A stretch of DNA of 9,315 nucleotides from SIG480 sp045586595 (GTDB lineage: Bacteria > Bacillota > Clostridia > Oscillospirales > JAAYXM01). Of the stretch, positions 1 to 6,325 are shown piece by piece. Numbering within the stretch: the first letter of the stretch is position 1; each line of letters begins with the position of its first letter. The notes under the pieces were generated by a model. That model ran no database searches, was not told the origin of the DNA, and saw only the letters and a list, made by a program, of their open reading frames with translations. Where the stretch lies: positions 1 to 9,315 of the forward strand of contig JAZNAQ010000002.1 in the NCBI GenBank assembly GCA_045586595.1, written 5' to 3'. The translations under genes were made by a program, and so were the position numbers.

Positions 1-588
1 TCCGACTTCCGCCTTTTCCACCGCGCCGCGCACTTTCGGCGCAACGTAGCAAAGCAGCAGAGCTTTCAAAATGTCCCCGGGCAAGAACGGCAAGACGCAC
101 GCCAATAGCGCCGCCGACACACCGGTTCCCGTGACATAACAAAACCAAAGCGTTCCGATGAGATAATCCACCGCCATTCCGAGCAGCAGTCCGAGCAGTC
201 GCACGCCCCACCGCGCACGATTTCCACGCACAATGCAGCCCGCCAGCAGAACCATCGGCACGTAGCCGAGCAGATAACCACCCGTCGGTCCGAGCAGCTT
301 TCCGAGACCTGCACCGAAGCCGGCAAATACGGGGACGCCCACTAAGCCAAGCAGCAAATACAGCACCGCACAGACCGTTCCCAATCGCACGCCGAGCAAG
401 CAAACCGCCAGCAACAGCATTAGATTGGCGAGCGACAGCGGCACCTCTCCCGGCAAGGGCACGGAAAATGGTGCAATCACGCACACAAGCGCCGTCATCA
501 GCGCGGTAAAGGTTATGGCTTGCAGCTTTGCAGGCTTCGACACGCGCGCCGTCCCGGGCTCCGCCGCAGGCTTCTTCTCATTCCCCAT
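1..588 (-). CDS. bioY: BioY biotin transporter substrate-binding (S) subunit, 3' end cut by window
   Basis: BioY is the membrane S component of ECF-type biotin importers; it binds biotin and works alone or with the EcfAA'T module. Seen: 196 codons read on the minus strand without a stop and run off the window edge, close to the usual full length of about 190-200 residues. The protein is a string of hydrophobic helices with the BioY hallmarks: a PLPGEVPLSLANL-like segment near residues 44-56, GVPVF near 84-88, GPTGGYL at 100-106 and PGDILKA near 170-176. The start is placed at 588 because GGAAGGAGAAGG lies just upstream; an in-frame ATG at 618 lacks such a site. The gene diverges from dinB, and no ecfA or ecfT genes are visible. 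Identity is confident; the missing C-terminal residues are probably few. Confidence 0.93.
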   Translation of the reverse strand, partial: MGNEKKPAAEPGTARVSKPAKLQAITFTALMTALVCVIAPFSVPLPGEVPLSLANLMLLLAVCLLGVRLGTVCAVLYLLLGLVGVPVFAGFGAGLGKLLGPTGGYLLGYVPMVLLAGCIVRGNRARWGVRLLGLLLGMAVDYLIGTLWFCYVTGTGVSAALLACVLPFLPGDILKALLLCYVAPKVRGAVEKAEVG

Positions 589-625
589 CGCACCTTCTCC
601 TTCCGCATCGTTTCTCATCCATAGC

Positions 626-655
626 AATATACCACAACCCGCCCGCTCCTTGCAA
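626..655 (-). promoter_or_regulatory. Candidate promoter for bioY
   Basis: Reading the minus strand, TTGCAA (650-655) and TATATT (626-631) are separated by 18 bases and lie about 40 bases upstream of the preferred bioY start. Transcription would begin near 619, so the upstream in-frame ATG at 618 would be almost leaderless; this favours the start at 588. I see no clear BirA or BioR operator. The match is moderate and promoter-like pairs are common by chance. Confidence 0.35.
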
Positions 656-698
656 CACGGGGAGGTACATTTTTCTTGGAGGAAACGCAAATTCGCTC

Positions 699-727
699 TT
701 GATTCCGAACAAATGTTCGTGTATAAT
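699..727 (+). promoter_or_regulatory. Sigma-A promoter of dinB
   Basis: TTGATT (699-704) and TATAAT (722-727) are separated by exactly 17 bases, with the dinB ribosome binding site GGGAGGG beginning about 23 bases after the -10 element. Transcription should start near 733-735. The spacer is almost entirely occupied by a LexA box, so repressor binding would directly block RNA polymerase. Confidence 0.85.
706..719 (+). promoter_or_regulatory. LexA (SOS) operator in the dinB promoter
   Basis: CGAACAAATGTTCG is a perfect 14-base inverted repeat that matches the Bacillus/Firmicutes SOS box CGAAC-N4-GTTCG. It lies between the -35 and -10 elements of the dinB promoter. From known LexA biology, the polymerase should be repressed until DNA damage triggers RecA-stimulated LexA cleavage. 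The site is about 120 bases upstream of bioY on the opposite strand and probably does not affect it. Confidence 0.9.
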
Positions 728-763
728 GTACGTACTATCACAGCTTGAAGGGAGGGAATCTGC

Positions 764-2026
764 GTGGAGCGCCTGATATTTCATATTGATGTGAACAGTG
801 CATTTTTGAGCTGGGAGGCGACGTATCGTCTTCACCACCTCGGCGGGACGCTCGACCTGCGCGAGATTCCATCCGCAATCGGAGGCGATGTGGCTGCCAG
901 ACACGGCATTATCTTGGCGAAGTCCATTTCGGCCGGACGCATGGGCATCAAGACCGGTATGCCGGTTGTGCAGGCGAAGCAGATTTGCCCGGAGCTTTAT
1001 CTGGCGCCACCCAATTACGAGCTGTACAGCCAGTGCTCGGAGGCATTTATCGAGATTCTTCGTCGCTACTGCCCGCAGGTCGAGCAGTATTCGATTGACG
1101 AGGCCTTTATGGATATGAGTGAGATGCAGAGGCTCTACCCCGACCCGGTAGCGCTTGCCGAAGAGATTCGCGAATGCGTGCATCGCGAGCTCGGCTTTAC
1201 GGTCAACGTCGGCGTATCCACGAACAAGCTGCTTGCTAAGATGGCTTCGGATTTTCGAAAGCCCAACCTGGTGCACACCCTGTTTCCCTCGGAGATTGAG
1301 TCCAAGATGTGGCCGCTTCCCGTGAAGGAGCTGTTCTTTATCGGACGCGCAACGGCGAAGAAACTGAGTGACATGGGTATTCGCACGATCGGCGAGCTGG
1401 CGAGAACGTCACCCGCGATTTTGAGGGGTGCTTTGAAGAAGCAGGGCGATACGGTATGGGCATTTGCCAACGGAATTGACCACTCTCCCGTACTGGAGAC
1501 TCCGCCGCCGAACAAGGGCTACGGCAATTCCACGACCGTCCCGTTCGACATTACCGATGTGGCGACCGCCAAGCTCGTGCTGCTCGGTCTGGCAGAGACC
1601 GTCGCCGCCCGTCTGCGCGAGAACCACGTGAAGGCCGGCGTGCTTTCCGTCGGCATCAAGACATTTGACCTACAATACCACAGTCATCAGATGGTATTGG
1701 ACAATCCGACCAACATTACCTCGGAGCTGCACCGCTACGCCTCGAAGCTGTTCGAGGAATCCTGGGACGGCACTCCGATTCGCCACCTCGGACTGCATAG
1801 TAGCCAGGTGTTCGACGAAAGCTGCTCCCGCCAGCTGAGCCTGTTCGAGACCTCCAACCACGACAAGTTGGAGCGCTTCGACCAGACAATCGATGAGATC
1901 CGGAGGCGCTACGGCAAAGATTCCGTAAAGCGCGCCTCTTTCTTAGAGTCCCCCATAGACCACCTAAGCGGGGGCATTTCCCGCGAAAAGCGGACGGTTG
2001 ACTATACGAAACTGGATATTGAATAA
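764..2026 (+). CDS. dinB: Y-family translesion DNA polymerase (DinB / Pol IV-like)
   Basis: Error-prone polymerase that copies past damaged template bases during the SOS response. Seen: 420 residues starting at GTG 764, eight bases after GGGAGGG. The palm carries HIDVNSAF at residues 7-14 (metal ligand Asp9; Phe14 in the steric-gate position that excludes ribonucleotides) and YSIDEAF at 109-115 (Asp112 and Glu113, catalytic). The GVSTNKLLAKMAS block and a helix-hairpin-helix-like segment (ELFFIGRATAKKLSDMGI) follow, then the little-finger domain. QLSLF at 357-361 is a canonical beta-clamp-binding motif, so the enzyme is expected to be recruited to the replication clamp. The last 60 residues form a basic tail typical of clostridial members. 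Neighbours: an SOS promoter upstream and a small ORF 148 bases downstream with no terminator visible between them. Some databases label close relatives UmuC or Pol V; a separate UmuD is not present here. Confidence 0.95.
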   Translation: MERLIFHIDVNSAFLSWEATYRLHHLGGTLDLREIPSAIGGDVAARHGIILAKSISAGRMGIKTGMPVVQAKQICPELYLAPPNYELYSQCSEAFIEILRRYCPQVEQYSIDEAFMDMSEMQRLYPDPVALAEEIRECVHRELGFTVNVGVSTNKLLAKMASDFRKPNLVHTLFPSEIESKMWPLPVKELFFIGRATAKKLSDMGIRTIGELARTSPAILRGALKKQGDTVWAFANGIDHSPVLETPPPNKGYGNSTTVPFDITDVATAKLVLLGLAETVAARLRENHVKAGVLSVGIKTFDLQYHSHQMVLDNPTNITSELHRYASKLFEESWDGTPIRHLGLHSSQVFDESCSRQLSLFETSNHDKLERFDQTIDEIRRRYGKDSVKRASFLESPIDHLSGGISREKRTVDYTKLDIE

Positions 2027-2174
2027 GCTTCTTGCAAGAACTCCTTTCAGGCGCTCGCACCGACAGCACAGCGTACTCGGACCACCGAGCACAATCTCGC
2101 GCCGGCGCCCATGACGTAGGCAGATGTTGCAGGCTTATTTGCATTTGCCTTGATTCAGAAAGGAGGGCCCCACC

Positions 2175-2519
2175 ATGCTGATGGGGATCGGCACGAATAC
2201 AGCCAAGCCCGATGCCGGCGCACTCGGCGGCACGCAGACTCCCATTGCGTGCGACGCATGGTTCACAAGCACGGGCCGCATCATTCCGCGAAGCTTTCAG
2301 CTAAAGGACGAGGACGGCACTCTGCACACGTACCGCGGAATCCAAGTCCTCACCACCGAAGAAACTCGTTACTGCGGCATCCCCGCAGTCCACTTTGAAT
2401 GTCAGATGGAGCATTGCGGCGTAATGCTCCATTTTGGACTCGTGTATTATATGCAGAGGAAGGAATGGAAGCTGTTGGCGGCCGGAGGCCGCAGTGATAG
2501 CCGCCAAGGGCGGCAGTGA
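2175..2519 (+). CDS. Small conserved-looking protein of unknown function downstream of dinB
   Basis: I do not recognise a named family with certainty. Seen: 114 residues, start at ATG 2175 supported by AAAGGAGG ending eight bases upstream. The reading is plausible coding: an N-terminal Gly/Thr-rich stretch, then WFTSTGRIIPRSFQLKDEDG and alternating hydrophobic/polar strands (YRGIQVL, AVHFECQM, MLHFGLVYYMQ) ending in EWKLL, which suggests a small beta-rich protein of about 100 residues. The last residues (GGRSDSRQGRQ) are encoded by the first two units of the hairpin array, so the natural C-terminus was probably near WKLL and the array has supplied the stop codon. It lies on the dinB strand with no obvious terminator between, so co-transcription and SOS induction are plausible (inference). 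A role as accessory to the polymerase is possible but not shown. Confidence 0.7.
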   Translation: MLMGIGTNTAKPDAGALGGTQTPIACDAWFTSTGRIIPRSFQLKDEDGTLHTYRGIQVLTTEETRYCGIPAVHFECQMEHCGVMLHFGLVYYMQRKEWKLLAAGGRSDSRQGRQ

Positions 2520-2637
2520 TAGCGCAGCGGGGCTGCGCGGTGTTATCGCCCAAGGGGCGAAGTGTTAGACGAGCAGAGCTCGTCGGTGTGGGCTCCGCGA
2601 AGGTGCGCGGTGGTAGCCGGCAGAGCTGCGCGGAGCA
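2478..2637. repeat. Tandem array of GC-rich triloop hairpins with 7-nt spacers
   Basis: Five successive perfect stem-loops, each with a three-base loop, are followed by related 7-nt spacers. Unit 1 is 2478-2492 (GCGGCC GGA GGCCGC), unit 2 is 2500-2514 (GCCGCC AAG GGCGGC), unit 3 is 2522-2538 (GCGCAGC GGG GCTGCGC), unit 4 is 2546-2560 (TCGCCC AAG GGGCGA) and unit 5 is 2568-2584 (GACGAGC AGA GCTCGTC). The spacers are AGTGATA, AGTGATA, GGTGTTA, AGTGTTA and GGTGTGG. Two decayed units follow: 2592-2608 with spacer GGTGGTA, and 2616 to about 2630. Stems differ in sequence but stay fully paired, and the period is 22 or 24 bases. The array lies between convergent genes and touches the 3' end of both. 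No T-tract follows, so it is not an ordinary intrinsic terminator. Function unknown. Confidence 0.88.
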
Positions 2638-2645
2638 CTGCGTTC

Positions 2646-4898
2646 TTACTCCACATTTTTCAACGCAAGGTCGAGTGGAATTTTCTTTACGCGTCGGAAC
2701 TGCATATAGGCAATCAACGCATAAGCTACGATTCCCGACACAATGATGATTACGAACACCGACAACGGAACATCATAAGGTATCCACCCCGAGAAGCCCG
2801 AGAACATTATCTCGCATACCGATTCCATGATCCTGTTTACAAGAATCATGGTCAACAGGAACGAAAGTATTACCACAATGCCTGTTGATATGATATAGAG
2901 CCCACCGATTTCGGCATTGCTGTAGCCGAGAATCTTGGTCATTGAAATCGACTGCGTATTCTTTTCGATGATAATCTTCGAAAGCAAGTAGATGATCAGC
3001 ATAAACATAATCAATCCAAACCAATAAAACAGGTCAAAGATCGAACCAAGGGAATGGTTGAGCTGACGCGCCACCTTGTTCATATCGTCTTCGGTAATTG
3101 TTGTTGCAATGTACATCTCATCAATATAATCGAGCTTTTCATTGGAAAGATATCCATTAAAATAATCTTCATCATTATCAAAAGTTTCGTTGAAGAAAGC
3201 TCTGTCCATATATACCGCAAGCGTAGTAGGATTGTTGTATATACCCTCAACCTTAAAGCTGTATTCCGTTGTTCCAAATTCCTCTTTCAAGGTCACTGTA
3301 TCACCTGTGGCAACCTTGAATTTCTGCGAGTATGCTTCAGATATGAATACGCCAGTTTCTATTGCAACATCAATATAATTGCTGTCGGCGTTCAGACCGT
3401 AGATTGTAACACTTTCGCTTTTAAGTTCGTCACTTGTTGTAGAAAGACTATGGGCACAGTATTTCTCTGCGTTCTCATTTTCTGTTTCAATGGGAGCTTT
3501 GAGAATATACTGATAGTTGCAGATGATATTTTCGGAAATGAGCTGTTGGTTTTTGTCAAGGAGCTGTGGGAAGCCCATACCAAGTAGCAGAATGATGTTT
3601 GCAAAGAAGACACCGAAAATAATCATGATGTAGTTAGGCATATTCTGAAAAATAATTCTCAGTCTGAAACGATGCATAATACCAATTTTTGTGCTGAGCT
3701 TCAGTGCCTTTTTCTTCTGTCTTGTTTTAAGGTCACGATGAATAAATTTAAGCGGTGAAAGTCGCATCTTATACGCAAGAATTGCAAAGTTGATTATAAA
3801 CATAAGAATTACAGGTACAACTGTTGTACGCACAAATGCGTCGGCATTCCAGTTTGTAACGTAAGTGGATATGCTGTAATTGGTGTAGTAAATATTCTCA
3901 GCAATGTTCTCAAAAATCGTATAGCCAAGAATATTACCAACAAGAGCGGATACAAGAATGACAAGCATCGGCATTGCAAGATAATGGCGGATAATTTCGC
4001 CTCTTGTGTATCCCGAAGCACGAAGAGTTCCGATAACATTTGCTTCCTTTGTGATTGTATTGTTCGTAGTTATTGCCATAATAAACGCAAGGATTGCTAC
4101 AACAATGTAAAGAAATACCGTGAACATCATTCTGTCCTTGCCTGTATCATCACCAACGAACTGAATGGCTTGATTTGAGAACATGGGAATGTAGCCTGTT
4201 ATAATTGCGTTTTCGGAAATAATTTCAAGCAAATCCTCAGACATTTTCTTTGCTTCAATATCATCAGCAGGGGCGTTATTGTACTTCCAAGAATAATTAT
4301 AGTGGAAACCACTCTCGTCCATTGCGTTGAAGCCTTCTTCCGTCATAACCGCAACACCGAATTTAATTGCGTCAAACATCATATCAGAGGGACTTGCATA
4401 AAGCGCACTGTAGTCTGAAAGTGCAACAAAACCTGAAATTGTCAGTTCCTTGTCGCCGACAGTAAGTACGTCGCCCACATCGAGGGAATTGTTTTCGGCA
4501 TACATTCTGTCAATTGCAATTTCTTTTTTGCCTGTGGGCAATGCGCCTTTCATAAGGCAAACCTTATCAATTTCTTCACGATTTTTATAAATACGGAGGG
4601 TGCTGTCAACCTCTTTGGTTTCACGCTCTATGTAGAAATTTTCGTAAATTCTGATTTTACCGTCATTTTCAATAGCTTCATGAACTGTATCGTCAGCCTC
4701 GGCATAAAGTTCAAAGTTGCCGTCCTCAATATTGTATTTCTCAAAACTCTCATTGTAGATTTTTACAAGACTTCCCGAAGCAACCATAAATCCCGAAACA
4801 AAGCCGATTACGATTACCATAAAGATAAAAATGACAAGATATTTTCCCACCTCGCTTTTAAGCTCACGGGAAAGTCTTTTCATAAGCGGATTTTTCAT
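2646..4898 (-). CDS. FtsX/MacB-type ABC exporter permease, 750 residues
   Basis: Membrane subunit of an ABC system of the MacB/FtsX class, which works by mechanotransmission and usually exports or extracts peptides, lipids or antibiotics. Seen: about eight transmembrane segments, near residues 18-40, 258-279, 308-330, 357-377, 422-443, 622-645, 665-688 and 710-733. They form two FtsX-like repeats, each preceded by a large extracytoplasmic domain (about 45-255 and 450-615). Coupling segments IGTLRASGYTRGEIIRHYL (289-307) and ISMTKILGYSNAEIGGLYI (651-669) are the conserved cytoplasmic contacts with the ATPase. A basic cytoplasmic linker at about 378-412 joins the halves. The ATG at 4898 has AAGGAGGG upstream and follows the ATPase stop by 17 bases, so the two are co-translated. 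The substrate cannot be read from sequence. The gene ends eight bases from the hairpin array. Confidence 0.92.
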   Translation of the reverse strand: MKNPLMKRLSRELKSEVGKYLVIFIFMVIVIGFVSGFMVASGSLVKIYNESFEKYNIEDGNFELYAEADDTVHEAIENDGKIRIYENFYIERETKEVDSTLRIYKNREEIDKVCLMKGALPTGKKEIAIDRMYAENNSLDVGDVLTVGDKELTISGFVALSDYSALYASPSDMMFDAIKFGVAVMTEEGFNAMDESGFHYNYSWKYNNAPADDIEAKKMSEDLLEIISENAIITGYIPMFSNQAIQFVGDDTGKDRMMFTVFLYIVVAILAFIMAITTNNTITKEANVIGTLRASGYTRGEIIRHYLAMPMLVILVSALVGNILGYTIFENIAENIYYTNYSISTYVTNWNADAFVRTTVVPVILMFIINFAILAYKMRLSPLKFIHRDLKTRQKKKALKLSTKIGIMHRFRLRIIFQNMPNYIMIIFGVFFANIILLLGMGFPQLLDKNQQLISENIICNYQYILKAPIETENENAEKYCAHSLSTTSDELKSESVTIYGLNADSNYIDVAIETGVFISEAYSQKFKVATGDTVTLKEEFGTTEYSFKVEGIYNNPTTLAVYMDRAFFNETFDNDEDYFNGYLSNEKLDYIDEMYIATTITEDDMNKVARQLNHSLGSIFDLFYWFGLIMFMLIIYLLSKIIIEKNTQSISMTKILGYSNAEIGGLYIISTGIVVILSFLLTMILVNRIMESVCEIMFSGFSGWIPYDVPLSVFVIIIVSGIVAYALIAYMQFRRVKKIPLDLALKNVE

Positions 4899-4915
4899 CT
4901 ATGTTACCCTCCTTT

Positions 4916-5614
4916 TTACCAGTCGAGCTCAGTAGCTGAAATCTTTTCCGTATTGACATAATTCTTTCTTATCATACCGTCACGAAGCTTTATTACCCGG
5001 TCAGCCATATTTTTGATAGCATCGTTATGAGTAACCATAACAACTGTGTTTCCGTATTTTTTGTTTACGTCCTCAATAAGCTTAAGGATTTCCTTTGAGG
5101 TGTTGTAATCCAACGCACCTGTAGGTTCGTCGCAAAGAAGAATATCGGGGTTTTTTACAATTGCACGTCCAATTGCGGTACGCTGCTGCTGACCTCCTGA
5201 AAGCTGGTTAGGCAGCTTGTGACGATGTTCATAAAGGCCAAGCGTGCGAAGGATATCATCAACATCAAGAGGTTTATCACTGAGATAAGCCCCGACTTCA
5301 ATATTCTCCTTGATATTCAGATTTGGGATAAGATTGTACATCTGAAAGATATATCCGAGATGCTTTCTGCGGTAAAGGGAGAGTGCCTTTTCATTCATAT
5401 CGGCAGTCTTTTCGCCATTAATGGAAATGTAACCGCTGTCTGCACTGTCAATACCTCCGATAATGTTGAGGAGTGTAGATTTACCTGAGCCTGACGGACC
5501 GAGGAGTACGCAGATTTCCCCTTTTTCAATCCCCACATCGATACCCTTGAGCACCTCTGTTCTGCTTTCGCCTTCACCGAAGCCCTTTTTGATTTTGCTG
5601 ATTTCCAGAAACAT
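4916..5614 (-). CDS. ABC transporter ATPase, MacB/LolD type
   Basis: Nucleotide-binding subunit that powers the permease encoded just downstream. Seen, numbering from ATG 5614 (232 residues): Walker A GPSGSGKST (39-47), Q-loop at Gln91 in FQMYNLIPNL, signature LSGGQQQR (138-145), Walker B ILLCDEP (158-164) with catalytic Glu163, D-loop GALD (166-169) and switch His196 (VTH). All motifs needed for ATP hydrolysis are intact. The FQxYNLIP segment and the length are typical of the MacB/LolD/FtsE group that pairs with FtsX-type permeases. I prefer ATG 5614, seven to eight bases after AAAGGTG, over an in-frame GTG at 5623 that overlaps that site. Expression appears to be controlled by the upstream riboswitch and terminator. 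Confidence 0.94.
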   Translation of the reverse strand: MFLEISKIKKGFGEGESRTEVLKGIDVGIEKGEICVLLGPSGSGKSTLLNIIGGIDSADSGYISINGEKTADMNEKALSLYRRKHLGYIFQMYNLIPNLNIKENIEVGAYLSDKPLDVDDILRTLGLYEHRHKLPNQLSGGQQQRTAIGRAIVKNPDILLCDEPTGALDYNTSKEILKLIEDVNKKYGNTVVMVTHNDAIKNMADRVIKLRDGMIRKNYVNTEKISATELDW

Positions 5615-5644
5615 AATTTTCACCTTTCCTTTCTTTAAATCAAC

Positions 5645-5677
5645 AAAAAAACCGAGATTGCATCAGCAAACTCGGTT
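5645..5677 (-). terminator. Intrinsic terminator/attenuator in the ABC operon leader
   Basis: Read on the minus strand, AACCGAG(T)TTGC and GCAA(T)CTCGGTT pair to form an 11-12 base stem with one T-T mismatch and a TGAT loop, followed directly by seven T residues. This is a classic Rho-independent terminator. It sits between the aptamer and the ATPase start, about 30 bases before ATG 5614, so it must be read through for the operon to be expressed. It is therefore best seen as the expression platform of the riboswitch. Confidence 0.88.
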
Positions 5678-5735
5678 GGTATACAGGGAAATGACGACAC
5701 CATATACAGCTTAACCAGAAATGTTAATGCAATAT

Positions 5736-5815
5736 ATGAGTCTCGTTGATTAAGACAAGCCAGGTCAAAGACCAGTATGTTGACTTGCCACGTATTTACG
5801 CCACTACTCCCTCAT
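5736..5815 (-). promoter_or_regulatory. yybP-ykoY family (Mn2+-sensing) riboswitch aptamer
   Basis: On the minus strand the RNA opens with AUGAG (5815-5811), which pairs with CUCAU (5740-5736) as P1. The 5' P1 strand is followed by GGAGUAG (5810-5804), the invariant L1 segment of this family. AACGAGA (5747-5741) precedes the 3' P1 strand, as does the related CAAGA in the Lactococcus lactis member known from the literature. A short hairpin CGU-AAAU-ACG follows. A long arm then pairs GGCAAG (5789-5784) with CUUGUC (5759-5754), enclosing the internal loop UCAACAUACU and the apical hairpin GGUC-UUU-GACC. This layout matches the manganese riboswitch family as I know it, usually an ON switch for Mn efflux genes. 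The four-way arrangement seems compact. Identification is from memory of the consensus, not from a covariance-model search. Confidence 0.82.
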
Positions 5816-5838
5816 CGGAATATTCTGTTGTTACTAAA

Positions 5839-5867
5839 ATTATAACTCATCAACCTTCTTTTGTCAA
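5839..5867 (-). promoter_or_regulatory. Consensus sigma-A promoter of the ABC exporter operon
   Basis: On the minus strand TTGACA (5867-5862) and TATAAT (5844-5839) are separated by 17 bases: a full consensus match at both hexamers. Transcription should start near 5832, about 17 bases before the riboswitch P1 helix, giving a leader of roughly 220 nt. So strong a promoter fits control by transcription attenuation in the leader rather than by activation. Confidence 0.9.
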
Positions 5868-6267
5868 GGTGACTATATGATTTTTGTTGTATTTTAACTG
5901 TAAATCGATGATAAACCGAAGTGTGATTGGTGAATGCTAATAGAAGTGTATAGCGATTCTTCATTTTCTTTTTATCGTTTGAAAAAAACGTATTTAGAAA
6001 CGATTTGAGAACGATAATGAAATACAAAAACTCTCGCAACAGACTTGATTGTCTGCCACAGGAGCCTTTTCGTTACGTGCCTATTTCCACGTTTATTACC
6101 ATAATCAAATCGTGCCAGTTTCGTTTTTGCATCCACCTGCCATGAGCTTTCTGATACGCCTGTGCCATTTCAAATGTTATTGGAAACTCCCACTGAATTG
6201 CTATCGGGGAACTTATCCCTAATACCAATGGCGGCGTGTGCAGGTGGGAATACTGATTTAATTCTTC
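5868..6267. other. About 400 bases between divergent promoters with no assignable gene
   Basis: No gene can be supported here. The AT-rich part contains nested inverted repeats: TTATCGTT (5972-5979) with AACGATAA (6010-6017), and inside them ATCGTTT (5974-5980) with AAACGAT (5998-6004). A weaker stem around 6039-6058 pairs CAGAC with GTCTG. On the minus strand 6073-6282 is open for 69 codons and includes the protein-like stretch ISSPIAIQWEFPITFEMAQA. It starts at a GTG inside the tetR promoter and has no ribosome binding site, so it may be a gene remnant or chance. Confidence 0.4.
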
Positions 6268-6296
6268 TTGACAACTCCACACATATCTGCTATAAT
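6268..6296 (+). promoter_or_regulatory. Consensus sigma-A promoter of the tetR operon
   Basis: TTGACA (6268-6273) and TATAAT (6291-6296) are spaced by 17 bases, a perfect consensus, 48 bases upstream of the TetR start. It probably drives the whole plus-strand operon, since no other promoter or terminator is visible between the genes that follow. Confidence 0.88.
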
Positions 6297-6307
6297 AAAA
6301 AAACAGA

Positions 6308-6325
6308 TGTTACGCAACAAGTGTT
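6308..6325 (+). promoter_or_regulatory. Candidate TetR autoregulatory operator
   Basis: Just downstream of the -10 element are alternating half-sites: TGTT, AACA, TGTT. TGTTACGCAACA (6308-6319) is a 12-base palindrome with one mismatched pair, and AACAAGTGTT (6316-6325) overlaps it; TGTTAC recurs 14 bases after its first copy. The location, overlapping the expected transcription start, is typical of TetR-family self-repression. This is inference; no matching copy was seen near the ABC promoter. Confidence 0.4.

Noticed and set aside
578..1276. A 232-codon minus-strand frame antisense to dinB and overlapping the bioY start
   Set aside because: It runs opposite the unmistakable dinB frame, has no protein-like motifs and would cover the SOS promoter; it is a shadow of GC-rich coding DNA.
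2029..2040. Perfect 12-base palindrome TTCTTGCAAGAA just after the dinB stop
   Set aside because: Without a T-tract or a known binding protein it is neither a terminator nor a recognised operator; a palindrome of this size can arise by chance.
1716..2144. A 142-codon minus-strand frame across the dinB 3' end
   Set aside because: The composition is Arg/Ser-rich shadow sequence, with no ribosome binding site and no recognisable domain.
2568..2584. An array hairpin as an ordinary Rho-independent terminator for dinB or the permease
   Set aside because: None of the hairpins is followed by a run of T on either strand.
2478..2637. The hairpin array as a CRISPR array
   Set aside because: The repeats are only 7 nt, the variable parts are themselves palindromes of 15-17 bases, and no cas gene is near.
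2562..2888. A plus-strand frame across the hairpin array and the permease 3' end
   Set aside because: It starts inside the array and runs antisense to the permease, with no supporting features.
3054..3587. A 177-codon plus-strand frame inside the permease gene
   Set aside because: It is antisense to a convincing transmembrane protein; the hydrophobic, Cys/Ile/Val-rich text is the complement of coding sequence.
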